A stretch of 64,000 bases of DNA from Serratia plymuthica (GTDB lineage Bacteria; Pseudomonadota; Gammaproteobacteria; Enterobacterales; Enterobacteriaceae). A program made the translations under genes and the position numbers. The stretch spans positions 2,170,001 to 2,234,000 of the forward strand of contig NZ_CP068771.1 in the NCBI RefSeq assembly GCF_018336935.1, written 5' to 3'. Under the pieces are notes generated by a model that was not told the origin of the DNA, ran no database searches, and worked only from the letters and a program-made list of their open reading frames with translations. Of the stretch, positions 1 through 8,766 are shown in pieces. Position 1 is the stretch's first letter. The number at the start of each line of letters is the position of its first letter.

Positions 1-377
1 CGCTGGAGATTGAACAAGGTTTCGTGACGGGGATTCACGGCGGCTTCGAGGCGGAATACCTGCGCGAATACATGAAGTATTTCAAGGATCCGGAAGTGTA
101 CGGCATCTCGCATATCGGTTGGGGCCTGCAACCGCGCGCCCAGTGGACGGCAATGGGCCTGCACGACAAAAACGACGGCATGTGCATGGATGCGCGCGCA
201 TTTTACGGCAACTTCCTGTTCTCCACCGGCCCGAATACCGAAGTCGGCGGCACGCGAAAAACGCCGTGCCACATGGATATTGCGCTGCGTCGCTGCGATA
301 TCAGCCTGGATGGCCAGACGGTAGTGGCTGAAGGGGAAGTGGTCGCGCCGGAGGCATCGCGGGTGCGCCAGGGTTAA
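1..377 (+). CDS. nicX: 2,5-dihydroxypyridine 5,6-dioxygenase, 3' part only
   Basis: This is the C-terminal part of an Fe(II)-dependent ring-opening dioxygenase; the open frame (codons from base 3) runs in from the left edge, so the true start lies outside the window. Visible motifs are SHIGWG and, exactly 53 residues after that His, CHMD. I recall Pseudomonas putida NicX using His265, His318 and Asp320 as iron ligands, also 53 residues apart, so both the ligand set and the spacing fit. The next genes are a MarR regulator and nicotinate dehydrogenase subunits, the usual company of NicX, which acts in the cytoplasm on 2,5-dihydroxypyridine from nicotinate breakdown. The family includes M29-like aminopeptidase folds, but the context favours NicX. 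Confidence 0.75.
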   Translation, partial: LEIEQGFVTGIHGGFEAEYLREYMKYFKDPEVYGISHIGWGLQPRAQWTAMGLHDKNDGMCMDARAFYGNFLFSTGPNTEVGGTRKTPCHMDIALRRCDISLDGQTVVAEGEVVAPEASRVRQG

Positions 378-444
378 CCGTTGCTGTTAACCGCGGGGGT
401 TTGTACTATTCTCGGTAGTTTCCATAGATGGTGAGAGTAACGCA

Positions 445-918
445 ATGACGCCCCCCGAAGACTCGGCCGCCGACGACGGCAAAGCCGAAAACTATCATTT
501 TACCGAACAAGTCGGGCACCTGCTGCGCAAGGTTTATCAACGCCACGTGGCGATATTCCAGCAGAACGTCGGGGATTCTCAACTGACCGCCGTGCAGTTT
601 ATTACCCTGTGCGCGGTGCGCGACATGGGGCCTAGCTCGCTGACCGAGCTGGTGCAGGTGACGGCGGTCGATCAGGCCACCATTCGCGGTATCGTTGAGC
701 GCCTCAAGGCGCGTGAATTGATCACCGTCATGCCGGATCCGATAGACCGGCGCAAAGTGGTGGTCGGGTTGACCGACACCGGCGCTGCGCTGTTGGCGAC
801 AACGGTGCCGCATGCGGCGAAGATCACGGAATTAACCTTCGGCACGCTCAATCCGGCCGAGCGTGTCGCCTTGATGTTCCTGCTCAATAAAATGCTGGAA
901 GACCAGCCGCCAGGCTAA
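445..918 (+). CDS. nicR: MarR-family regulator, probable NicR-like repressor
   Basis: A 157-residue winged-helix regulator. The recognition region (LTELVQVTAVDQATIRGIVE, about residues 62-81) is followed by the wing with DPIDRRKV, a MarR hallmark. It lies 67 bases after the nicX stop and upstream of nicAB on the same strand. In Pseudomonas, NicR is a MarR repressor of nic genes relieved by 6-hydroxynicotinate; that this protein does the same is inferred from position. An ERIC repeat separates it from nicA, so transcription from here into nicAB may pass through that structure. The gene symbol is by synteny; the MarR assignment itself is firm. Confidence 0.8.
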   Translation: MTPPEDSAADDGKAENYHFTEQVGHLLRKVYQRHVAIFQQNVGDSQLTAVQFITLCAVRDMGPSSLTELVQVTAVDQATIRGIVERLKARELITVMPDPIDRRKVVVGLTDTGAALLATTVPHAAKITELTFGTLNPAERVALMFLLNKMLEDQPPG

Positions 919-981
919 TTCGCTCCCCGTAACTGCGGTTGCCCGGTGAGTGGCCTGCGGCGAGGTCACGGCCCACAATAC

Positions 982-1106
982 ATACCCTATAGCTTTCAAG
1001 TTGCAGCCAGGCGCCCAGCTTGCTCATCCCCAGGAGCTTACTCCGGTAAGTGGCTGGGGTGCGCAAGTGCAGGTAACAACGCTGCGGCTTGAAAGATGAC
1101 GGGTAT
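982..1106. repeat. ERIC element (enterobacterial repetitive intergenic consensus)
   Basis: A 125-base imperfect palindrome between nicR and nicA. It begins ATACCCTATAG and ends GGGTAT. The centre holds the ERIC core, with CCCCAGGAGCTTAC on one arm and GTAAGTGGCTGGGG on the other, the sequences classic ERIC primers are based on. The outer arms TTTCAAGTTGCAGC and GCTGCGGCTTGAAA also pair. It ends about 15 bases before the ribosome-binding site of nicA, so it will be in the nicA leader if transcription starts upstream. Confidence 0.9.
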
Positions 1107-1133
1107 AACCGGAGCGCAGGCGGAGACGCGAGA

Positions 1134-1673
1134 ATGGCGATATCTGAAGTGCCAACGTCCAGGGAGGGGGCGGTAAAAACGCTGACGGAGCATTCGCTGA
1201 TGCTGTCGGTGAACGGAAAAAACATTCATACCCAGGTCATGGCGGATACGCCGCTGCTGTTGGTGTTGCGTAACGATCTGGCGCTGAACGGCCCGAAATA
1301 CGGTTGCGGCCTCGGCGAATGCGGCGCCTGCACCGTGCTGGTTGACGGCATTGCCGCACGCTCCTGCGTGATCCCGGCGCTGGGCGTGGCCGATCGGGCG
1401 ATCACCACGCTGGAAGGGCTGGGGGATCGCGACCACCTGCACCCGGTGCAGCGCGCCTTTATCGAAGAGCAGGCCGCGCAGTGCGGTTATTGCCTGAACG
1501 GCATGATCATGACCACCAAAGCCCTGCTGGATCGCAACCCTTCGCCGAGCGACGGCGAAATCCGCCAGGCGCTGTCCGGCAATCTGTGCCGTTGCGGCAC
1601 CCACATCGAAATCCTGCGTGCGGTTCAGCGCGCCATTATTCTCTGTCGCAGTGAGGAAATTCCGCATGACTGA
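1134..1673 (+). CDS. nicA: Nicotinate dehydrogenase small subunit, two 2Fe-2S clusters
   Basis: A 179-residue iron-sulfur subunit of a xanthine-oxidase-family hydroxylase. It has the plant-type 2Fe-2S motif ([15 protein letters not shown]) and the second cluster motif (CGYCLNGMI followed by LCRCGTH). With NicB it hydroxylates nicotinate to 6-hydroxynicotinate and passes electrons from the molybdenum site to cytochrome c. The ATG at 1134 was chosen because GGAGA sits 7 bases upstream; the open frame extends back to 1089 without such a site. The gene overlaps the start of nicB by 8 bases, so the two are translationally coupled. It carries an N-terminal extension of about 20 residues before the ferredoxin fold. 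Confidence 0.85.
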   Translation: MAISEVPTSREGAVKTLTEHSLMLSVNGKNIHTQVMADTPLLLVLRNDLALNGPKYGCGLGECGACTVLVDGIAARSCVIPALGVADRAITTLEGLGDRDHLHPVQRAFIEEQAAQCGYCLNGMIMTTKALLDRNPSPSDGEIRQALSGNLCRCGTHIEILRAVQRAIILCRSEEIPHD

Positions 1674-4600
1674 GGCCCGTTTCTCATTGCCGAGCCAGGC
1701 TGAATTACTGCAACGTAACGGCACGTTATTGGTTATCGATCAGATCCAGCCGCCACCGGGCCTGGTGCCGAAAGGCCAAACGCCTACTCTGAAACCCAAA
1801 GAGCAGGGGCTGTTTATCGCCATTTGCGACAGCGGTGAGGTCTACGCCTTTAACGGCCATGTCGATCTCGGCACCGGTGTGCGCACCGCGCTGGGGCAGA
1901 TCGTCGCCGAAGAATTGTACCTGCGGATGGAACAGGTCTGCATGGTGCTGGGCGATACCGAAAGCACGCCAAACCAGGGGGCGACCATCGCCAGCGCCAC
2001 GCTGCAGATTTCCGCCGTGCCGCTGCGCAATGCTGCCGCCGAGGTGCGGCGCTGGCTGCTGCAACAGGCGGCGCAGCGTTTTAACTGCCCGCTGGATCAA
2101 CTGACGCTGAGCGACGGCGCTATTGTCGATCCGCAAGGGCAGATCTTGACCTACGGCGAGCTGGTGGCGGGCGTGCATGTCGAGTTACCGATTTCCGGCG
2201 ACGCGCCGCTCAAGCCGCAGGCCGAATATCGGCTGGTGGGCACCAGCACTGCGCGGGTCGATATTCCGGCCAAGGCGACCGGCGAAACGACCTATGTGCA
2301 CGACATGCGCCTGCCGAATATGCTGCATGGCCGGGTGGTCCGGCCGCCGTACGCCGGTTATGACAGCGGTGAGTTCGTCGGCACCAGCTTGCTGGCGGTG
2401 GATGAGCAGTCGATCGCCGCTATTCCCGGTATCGTCAAGCTGGTGGTGATCGGGGACTTTATCGGCATCGTCGCCGAGCGCGAAGAACAGGCGATCAAGG
2501 CGGCGCAGGCGCTACAGGTGAGCTGGAAGGATTGGCGCCGCAACCTGCCGCAGATGACCGACGTGGCGCAGGCGCTGCGCGATAATCCGCATTCAACGCG
2601 GGTGGTGCATGACACCGGCGACGTCGATGCGGCGCTGGCGTCCGCCGATCGGCGTTTCACCCGCAGCTACCTGTGGCCGTATCAATTGCATGCCTCTATC
2701 GGCCCCTCTTGCGCGTTGGCAGACTACCAGCCGCAGCAATTGCGGGTCTGGTCCGGCACTCAAAATCCGCATCTGCTGCGCGCCGACCTCGCCTGGCTGT
2801 TGGAATACCCGGAAGCGCAGATTGATATTATCCGCATGGAGGCCGCCGGTTGTTATGGCCGCAACTGCGCCGACGACGTGTGCGCCGATGCGGCGTTGCT
2901 GTCGCGGGCGGTGGGGCGCCCGGTGCGGGTGCAACTGACGCGCGAGCAGGAACACCTGTGGGAACCGAAGGGCACCGCACAGCTGATGGAGGTCGATGGC
3001 GGGCTGGACGCCGCAGGCCATCCCGTCGCCTATGATTTTCGCACCTATTACCCCTCAAATGGCGCGCCGACGCTGGCGCTGCTGCTGACCGGCAGGGTTG
3101 AACCTGTGCCTGTGGCTTATGAAATGGGCGACCGCACCTCGGTGCCGCCTTATGAATATCCGGCGCTGCGCGTCAGCATCGAGGATATGGCGCCAATCGT
3201 GCGCGCTTCCTGGATGCGCGGCGTGTCGGCGTTGCCGAATACCTTCGCGCACGAGTCTTATATTGACGAACTGGCTAACGCCGCCGGCGTCGATCCGCTG
3301 GAGTACCGGCTGCGTTACATCAATGATGAACGCGCCACCGAACTGATGCGCAGCACCGCCGAACGCGCCGGTTGGACGCCGCATACCGAACCTATGCAGA
3401 CGCCGGCGGAGGACGGCGTGCTGCGCGGGCGCGGTTTCGCTTATGCGCGTTATATACACAGCAAGTTTCCCGGTTTTGGCGCCGCCTGGGCGGCCTGGGT
3501 CGCCGACGTGGCGATCGACAAGGCCAGCGGCGAAGTGGCGGTCACGCGCATTGTGGTGGGGCACGACGCCGGCATGATGGTCAACCCGGACGGGGTGCGT
3601 CACCAGATCCACGGCAACGTCATCCAGTCGACCAGCCGGGTATTGAAAGAGCGCGTCACCTTCGAAGAGTCGACCATTTCCAGCAAGGAATGGGGCGCTT
3701 ACCCGATATTGACCTTCCCGGAGGTGCCGGAGGTCGATGTGGTGATGATGCCGAGGCCGTACGATCCGCCTCTGGGCGCCGGTGAGTCCGCATCGGTACC
3801 CAGCGCGGCGGCCATCGCCAATGCGGTGTTTGACGCCACCGGCATTCGCTTTCGCGAATTGCCGATCACCTCCGATCGGCTGCGCGAGGCGTTGAACGGT
3901 CCGGATAGCGCCCGGCAGGAGCCTGCTCCGGCGGCCAAACCCCGGCGCAGCAAATGGTGGTTCGGCGGCGCGGCCGGCATTGTCGGCGCCCTGTTGGGCG
4001 TCGCGGCTACGGCCCTGCCGTGGCGTACGGCGATTGCACCCGTTGCCACGCCGGGCGCAGGCACCTGGTCGGCCGCGACTCTGGAACGTGGGCGTCAGTT
4101 GGCCGCCGTCGGGGATTGCGCGGTATGCCATACCGCCTCAGAAGGGGCCACCAACGCCGGGGGGCTGGCAATGGAAACTCCGTTCGGCACCCTGTACAGC
4201 ACCAATATCACCCCGGATGTGGCAACCGGCATCGGCAACTGGTCGTTTACCGCGTTCGACCGCGCGATGCGCCAGGGCATCAGCCGCGACGGCCGTCATC
4301 TGTATCCGGCGTTTCCTTATACGTCGTTCAGCAAAATGACCGACGGCGACATGCAGGCGCTGTATGCCTACATGATGTCGCAACCGGCGGTCGCGCAAAG
4401 CAACCCGGCTAACCGGATGCGTTTCCCGTTTAATCTGCGCCCGCTGATGGCCGGCTGGAATGCGCTGTTTCTACGCCAGGGCGAGTACCAGCCAGACCCC
4501 ACGCAAACTGCACAGTGGAATCGCGGATCTTATCTGGTCAACGGGTTGGGCCACTGCGCCGCCTGCCATTCGCCACGCAACCTGATGGGGGCGGAAAAGG

Positions 4601-5241
4601 GCGGCGCCGGTTTTCTGGCAGGGGCGATGGTGGACGGTTGGGAAGCGCCGGCGTTGAACCAACTGGCCAATGCGGACAAACCCTGGAGCGAAGAACAGCT
4701 GTTCCAGTATCTGAGCAGCGGTCATTCCGCCGAACACGGCGTGGCGGCCGGGCCGATGGGGCCGGTGGTCAGCGAACTGGCTACGCTGCCGGAATCGGAC
4801 GTGCGGGCGATGGCCGGCTATCTTATCTCCCTGAGCAGCCCGACAACGTTAAACCTGGAACCGCAGGTACAGCTAGCCGGAAGTCTGCAATCCGCGCAGG
4901 CGCAACAGGCCGGTGAACGCCTGTTCCAGGGCGCTTGCCAGGCCTGCCACAGCGCCGCCGCCGGTGGGCCGCAGCTGTTTGGCGTCAGTCCTGATTTGGC
5001 CAATAACACCAATATTTTCAGCGATCGGCCGGATAATCTGATCAAAGTGATCCTGCAAGGCATTGCCAAACCGGCCACTGCCGATCTGGGCTTTATGCCG
5101 GGCTTTAAGGACAGTTTCTCCGATCGGCAGGTAGCGGATCTGGTGAATTACCTGCGTCAACGCTATGCCGGCCAAAAACCGGCATGGCAATACGTGGAGG
5201 CTCAGGTAGCCAGGCTGCGCGCTAATCCAGGGAGTCATTAA
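1666..5241 (+). CDS. nicB: Nicotinate dehydrogenase large subunit: molybdopterin domain fused to triheme cytochrome c
   Basis: A 1191-residue fusion, close to the length I recall for Pseudomonas NicB. Residues about 1-745 are the molybdopterin-binding domain of the xanthine dehydrogenase family, ending with a GAGES motif that supplies the catalytic Glu. A hydrophobic segment at about 764-785 follows, probably a membrane anchor. The rest is cytochrome c with three CxxCH sites: CAVCH (818), CAACH (964) and CQACH (1091). The heme region must face the periplasm. ATG 1666 has GAGGAA 7 bases upstream. The enzyme oxidises nicotinate and hands electrons to the respiratory chain. Electron entry through hemes rather than FAD sets it apart from ordinary xanthine dehydrogenases. 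Confidence 0.88.
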   Translation: MTEARFSLPSQAELLQRNGTLLVIDQIQPPPGLVPKGQTPTLKPKEQGLFIAICDSGEVYAFNGHVDLGTGVRTALGQIVAEELYLRMEQVCMVLGDTESTPNQGATIASATLQISAVPLRNAAAEVRRWLLQQAAQRFNCPLDQLTLSDGAIVDPQGQILTYGELVAGVHVELPISGDAPLKPQAEYRLVGTSTARVDIPAKATGETTYVHDMRLPNMLHGRVVRPPYAGYDSGEFVGTSLLAVDEQSIAAIPGIVKLVVIGDFIGIVAEREEQAIKAAQALQVSWKDWRRNLPQMTDVAQALRDNPHSTRVVHDTGDVDAALASADRRFTRSYLWPYQLHASIGPSCALADYQPQQLRVWSGTQNPHLLRADLAWLLEYPEAQIDIIRMEAAGCYGRNCADDVCADAALLSRAVGRPVRVQLTREQEHLWEPKGTAQLMEVDGGLDAAGHPVAYDFRTYYPSNGAPTLALLLTGRVEPVPVAYEMGDRTSVPPYEYPALRVSIEDMAPIVRASWMRGVSALPNTFAHESYIDELANAAGVDPLEYRLRYINDERATELMRSTAERAGWTPHTEPMQTPAEDGVLRGRGFAYARYIHSKFPGFGAAWAAWVADVAIDKASGEVAVTRIVVGHDAGMMVNPDGVRHQIHGNVIQSTSRVLKERVTFEESTISSKEWGAYPILTFPEVPEVDVVMMPRPYDPPLGAGESASVPSAAAIANAVFDATGIRFRELPITSDRLREALNGPDSARQEPAPAAKPRRSKWWFGGAAGIVGALLGVAATALPWRTAIAPVATPGAGTWSAATLERGRQLAAVGDCAVCHTASEGATNAGGLAMETPFGTLYSTNITPDVATGIGNWSFTAFDRAMRQGISRDGRHLYPAFPYTSFSKMTDGDMQALYAYMMSQPAVAQSNPANRMRFPFNLRPLMAGWNALFLRQGEYQPDPTQTAQWNRGSYLVNGLGHCAACHSPRNLMGAEKGGAGFLAGAMVDGWEAPALNQLANADKPWSEEQLFQYLSSGHSAEHGVAAGPMGPVVSELATLPESDVRAMAGYLISLSSPTTLNLEPQVQLAGSLQSAQAQQAGERLFQGACQACHSAAAGGPQLFGVSPDLANNTNIFSDRPDNLIKVILQGIAKPATADLGFMPGFKDSFSDRQVADLVNYLRQRYAGQKPAWQYVEAQVARLRANPGSH

Positions 5242-5357
5242 TGATTTTAAATTATTACTCGATGTTATTTCTTGTTTGGGCTACCGGGCGGTGGTATCCA
5301 GGATGGGTTTTACAATTGCATTCACTATTAACCACAAGACCAATAAATAAAATTTGA
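5241..5357 (+). CDS. Possible small ORF coupled to nicB (38 residues)
   Basis: The nicB stop TAA overlaps an ATG (TAATG), and the frame stays open for 38 codons before TGA. The peptide starts MILNYYSMLFLVWATGRW and is hydrophobic and aromatic-rich. I recognise no family. No separate ribosome-binding site is needed if it is reached by re-initiation. The codons are more AT-rich than nicB, so this may simply be read-through of intergenic DNA. Confidence 0.2.
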   Translation: MILNYYSMLFLVWATGRWYPGWVLQLHSLLTTRPINKI

Positions 5358-5363
5358 GGGATT

Positions 5364-5390
5364 GCCCCTTCTCCTGGCCGGAGAAGGGGC
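5364..5390. terminator. Hairpin between convergent nicB and hpxO
   Basis: Perfect 11-base stem (GCCCCTTCTCC with GGAGAAGGGGC) around a 5-base loop. It sits between two convergent genes and could stop transcription both ways. The T-run is weak on either side: AAATTTTATT follows some bases later on the minus strand. Confidence 0.6.
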
Positions 5391-5396
5391 TGCGGA

Positions 5397-6554
5397 TCAG
5401 GCCAGCGGCCCGCCCAGGATGGTTTCCTTCATGCCGGAGAGAATGCGTTCGCCGGTTTCGGTTTTCAGTTCTTCGTACCAGCTGCGGGTGATCTCCATCT
5501 CTTTGCCGTGCGTCACGTCACAACGCTTGCGCGCTTTCAGCACCAAATCCTTCACCCTGTAGCTGCGTTTATCCTGATAACGCAGCAGCGCATCTTCGAT
5601 GCCCAGCGAGTTGGTCTGTAACGCAATCGCCAGCACCACCGCGTCTTCCATCGCCGCGCAGCCGCCCTGGCCGATATCCGGCGTGGTGCTGTGACCGGCG
5701 TCGCCCAGTAACGCCACCCGGCCGCGCACCAACTGTTCGAAAGGCTCGATATCGTGAATTTCAATGCGGTTGACGGTGTCGGGATCGAGCGCGGCAATCA
5801 GTTTCTGCACCGGTTCGGCCCAACCGGCGAAGTAGCGCTGCAGATCGGCGCGCACCGTGCTGCGGTCTTCCGCCAGCCCGGTCGGCAACGGAACGTCGAA
5901 GAAAAAGTAGAAACGGTTGCCGGAGACCGGCATCAGCGAAACTCGCTTGCCCTCACCGACGAAAGTGGTCCACTGATCGGCCGGGGCGATAGATTCATCA
6001 ATCGTCACCAGCCCGTTCCAGTTGACGTAACCGGCATAGCGACGCTCCACCCCATGCCCGAGCACGTAAGGACGGATGGCCGAATGAGTGCCGTCGGCGG
6101 CGATCAGAAAATCACCGCTGGCCTGGCTGCCGTCCTCGAACCAGGCGATGACGCCATCCTGGGTTTCCTCGAGGCCGTTGACGCGCTTGCCAAAGCGCAC
6201 ATTGTCGCGGCCGTAGGTATCCAGCAGCATGGCCTGAAGTTCGGCACGGGCCACGGGATAGGGGCGTTCGCCGACGCTGGCGATCAGCGGATCCAGGCTG
6301 AAACGCGTCAGGGTCTGGCCGTGCAGATATTCCTGATAGGCCATGTAGTGCATCGGGCCGCCGAGCCGGCGCAGGGGTTCTTTCATCCCCAAATAGTTGA
6401 GGCATTTAACGCCGTTCGGCCAGATGGAAATCGCCGCGCCAACCGGCTTGATCTCCTTAACCGCTTCGAACACTTCGGCCTCGATGCCGCAGCGCTTCAA
6501 AGCGATGGCGGCGCAAAGCCCACCGATACCGCCACCTATGATGATTGCTTTCAT
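5397..6554 (-). CDS. hpxO: FAD-dependent urate hydroxylase (HpxO type)
   Basis: A 385-residue class A flavoprotein monooxygenase. The dinucleotide motif IIIGGGIGGLCAA is at the N-terminus, and the second FAD motif is GDAGHSTTPDIGQGG. The internal sequences VKEIKPVGAAIS, VNWNGLV and WTTFVGEGKRVSLMPV agree closely with Klebsiella HpxO as I remember it, and much less with NicC (6-hydroxynicotinate 3-monooxygenase), which the neighbouring nic genes might suggest. HpxO converts urate to 5-hydroxyisourate using NADH and oxygen in the cytoplasm. ATG 6554 follows AAGGAGAAG. No other purine genes are visible, so it may work alone or with distant partners. Confidence 0.85.
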   Translation of the reverse strand: MKAIIIGGGIGGLCAAIALKRCGIEAEVFEAVKEIKPVGAAISIWPNGVKCLNYLGMKEPLRRLGGPMHYMAYQEYLHGQTLTRFSLDPLIASVGERPYPVARAELQAMLLDTYGRDNVRFGKRVNGLEETQDGVIAWFEDGSQASGDFLIAADGTHSAIRPYVLGHGVERRYAGYVNWNGLVTIDESIAPADQWTTFVGEGKRVSLMPVSGNRFYFFFDVPLPTGLAEDRSTVRADLQRYFAGWAEPVQKLIAALDPDTVNRIEIHDIEPFEQLVRGRVALLGDAGHSTTPDIGQGGCAAMEDAVVLAIALQTNSLGIEDALLRYQDKRSYRVKDLVLKARKRCDVTHGKEMEITRSWYEELKTETGERILSGMKETILGGPLA

Positions 6555-6939
6555 GTTCTTCTCCTTTGTAGCCATAACAGGGAGAAGCAATTTCCGTACC
6601 AGTCCGTGAAAGGGGCGGTGAGCGGGGTGGCGGGGGAACGCTGACGCAAATTGGTGCGCCGATGTGCCATGGCGGGGCATGAACCTGCCCCGTGTTGATC
6701 TGGCAGCTGCCTTGCCGGTCGATGAAAAAATACGCCGGATGATAACCTGCGGCGTTAACCACGGCATCACAACGACGTCCTGCGTGGGCTGCCAGGCGGG
6801 GCCGGCACGCTGAGACCCTTCGCATGCCCGGCCGCAGCCGAAAAAGAATATTTTCTCGTCGGTTTCGGCTTTCAATTTACGGGGTGCCGCATTGCGCGAT
6901 ATGCTGTTTTACAAACGGGCTGCGCCTGACGAGGTCACT

Positions 6940-7992
6940 ATGACAGACAGCCAACTCTTTGAACGACAGAGCCTGGATAATCTGCTGAGCTACTGGCGGC
7001 GCCACCGTCGCCTGCCGGGGGCGCGTTATTTGCCCGGACCGACGGACAGCCTGTGCGACGTGAGCGGCGTCAGCGTGGGGCATCACACTCTGGACAGCGG
7101 CGAGTGCCAGACCGGCGTGACCGCCATTATGCCGCCGGGCGACCTGTTCAATCAGCCGTTGCCCTGCGGCAGCGCGGTGTTGAACGGCTTCGCCAAACCG
7201 CTCGGCCTGGTGCAGCTCAACGAGCTGGGGGTGCTGCAAACGCCGATCCTGCTGAGCAACACCTTTGCCGTCGGCACCTTATTCAATGCCATGGTGCGGC
7301 GCAGCTGCCTGCGTTACCCGCAGATCGGCCGCGACAGCGCCACCATCAATCCCGTAGTGCTGGAATGCAACGACGGTTATCTCAACGATATTCAGGCGAT
7401 GCCGGTGCGCGAAGAGCACGTGTTCAGTGCGCTGGACAATCACGGCATCGGCTTCGCGCGCGGCAGCGTCGGCGCCGGGCGCGGCATGAGCAGTTTCGGC
7501 CTGAAAGGCGGCATCGGCACCGCTTCGCGTTATTGCCCCGGTCTGGGGGCCACCCTGGGCGTGCTGGTGCTGGCCAATTTTGGCACGCTGGAGTCCCTCA
7601 CGCTGAGCGGGGTGCGCGTCGGGCCGGCATTGGCTGCGCAATTGGCGGAACCGCCGCCGCAGATAGAGGCCGGTTCGGTCATCATCATTATCGCCTGCGA
7701 CCGGGTGCTGGACAGCCGGCAACTCAGCCGCATCGCCAAACGCGCCGGGGCCGGGCTGGGACGCGTGGGCAGCCACTGGGGGCACGGCTCCGGCGATATC
7801 GCGCTGGCGTTCTCCACCCGCCTGCAGGGAACGGCGCTGCCGGATGAACGGCTGGAGCCGCTGTTCGCGGCGGCGGCGGACGCCACTGAATACGCGGTGC
7901 TGGACGCCTTGCTGAGCGCCGAGGGCGTCAGCGGCTTCCACCAGCATTCACGCGTTGCGCTGGGGCCGCTGCTCGATCGCTTGGCGAATTAA
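6940..7992 (+). CDS. P1 (DmpA/S58) family self-processing peptidase
   Basis: A 350-residue member of the DmpA/BapA group of N-terminal-nucleophile aminopeptidases, which cut themselves into two chains before a Ser that becomes the catalytic nucleophile. The candidate site is AGSVIIIIACD, with Ser at residue 246, matching the position near 250 known in DmpA. KGGIGTASR and GSHWGHGSGDI are further family motifs. Family members act on small D- or L-peptide amides or beta-peptides; the substrate here is unknown. ATG 6940 has GAGG 5 bases upstream. It is divergent from hpxO, with about 385 bases between the starts, a gap in which I see no other gene. Confidence 0.8.
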   Translation: MTDSQLFERQSLDNLLSYWRRHRRLPGARYLPGPTDSLCDVSGVSVGHHTLDSGECQTGVTAIMPPGDLFNQPLPCGSAVLNGFAKPLGLVQLNELGVLQTPILLSNTFAVGTLFNAMVRRSCLRYPQIGRDSATINPVVLECNDGYLNDIQAMPVREEHVFSALDNHGIGFARGSVGAGRGMSSFGLKGGIGTASRYCPGLGATLGVLVLANFGTLESLTLSGVRVGPALAAQLAEPPPQIEAGSVIIIIACDRVLDSRQLSRIAKRAGAGLGRVGSHWGHGSGDIALAFSTRLQGTALPDERLEPLFAAAADATEYAVLDALLSAEGVSGFHQHSRVALGPLLDRLAN

Positions 7993-8013
7993 CTGATGGC
8001 ACCGCCCGGGTAG

Positions 8014-8505
8014 TTACCGGCGTTCGCGCTGGGTTAACTGGATGGCCAGATTTTCAATGCGTTCGGCCATCTGCTTGGTCAGGGCGGTTAATTCGGTGTT
8101 TTGTTTCAACAGCGCCAGCAACTGTTCGGAATGCTGTTCGACGAGGGTTTGCCGCTGCGCCATCGCCTCATCCAAATCTTCCCGGTGCTGCGCGTCGGCC
8201 AACGCATGCGCCTGGTCACGTTCGGTCTGGCGGGTTTGCGCCAGTAGGATCAAGGGCGCGGCATAGGCGGCCTGCAGGCTGAACGCCAGGTTCAGCAGGA
8301 TGAAAGGGTAAGGGTCAAACTTGGCGAAGCCCGCCAGGTTGAGGTAGATCCAGACGCCAACCAGCAGCGTTTGCCCCATCAAAAAGGTCGGGGTGCCGAA
8401 GAAACGGGCGAAAGCCTCGGCCTTCAAAGCAAACCACTGATCGCCAAAAGTATGGTTTAACCCATGTAATGGACGATATAAACGAAATCTCTTGTTTTGC
8501 GACAT
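8014..8505 (-). CDS. DUF1003 inner-membrane protein
   Basis: A 163-residue protein with two hydrophobic helices (about residues 35-55 and 65-90) joined by a short loop, followed by a charged, Gln/Glu-rich C-terminal coiled coil (about 95-160). The pattern FGTPTFLMGQTLLVGVWIYL, then a second helix and DRDQ-like residues, is that of the DUF1003 family, whose function is not known. An alternative ATG at 8520 adds five residues; neither start has a strong ribosome-binding site. It is convergent with the DmpA-type gene. Confidence 0.7.
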   Translation of the reverse strand: MSQNKRFRLYRPLHGLNHTFGDQWFALKAEAFARFFGTPTFLMGQTLLVGVWIYLNLAGFAKFDPYPFILLNLAFSLQAAYAAPLILLAQTRQTERDQAHALADAQHREDLDEAMAQRQTLVEQHSEQLLALLKQNTELTALTKQMAERIENLAIQLTQRERR

Positions 8506-8766
8506 AGCCTTAATGCCCATAGATGTGCCGGTAAGATCTTTTTTATAGCACAGCCGCACTTTCTTGCCTCCGCGTGACGCTCGGAGCACAGAGCACGATC
8601 CCACAACAGAAAATGCCCGCCTCACATCAGGCCGGCTGAATAATAGGCTACGCTAATTATTGTTCTGTTGTTCTACATCCCTCCAGGGACGCAGCCGACA
8701 TTTCACATAAAAAAAACGATCTCATCGCAGGGAATCATCCTGAGCGACATTTTGGAGCTATGAGCA

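Noticed and set aside
407..421. The 15-mer CTATTCTCGGTAGTT occurs before nicR and again near 60966 before the serine hydrolase.
   Set aside because: A few exact 15-base matches are expected by chance in 64 kb; it is not a palindrome and the two genes share no regulator.
3055..4131. A 358-codon minus-strand frame inside nicB.
   Set aside because: Arg/Gly/His-rich shadow of the molybdopterin domain; no supporting motif.
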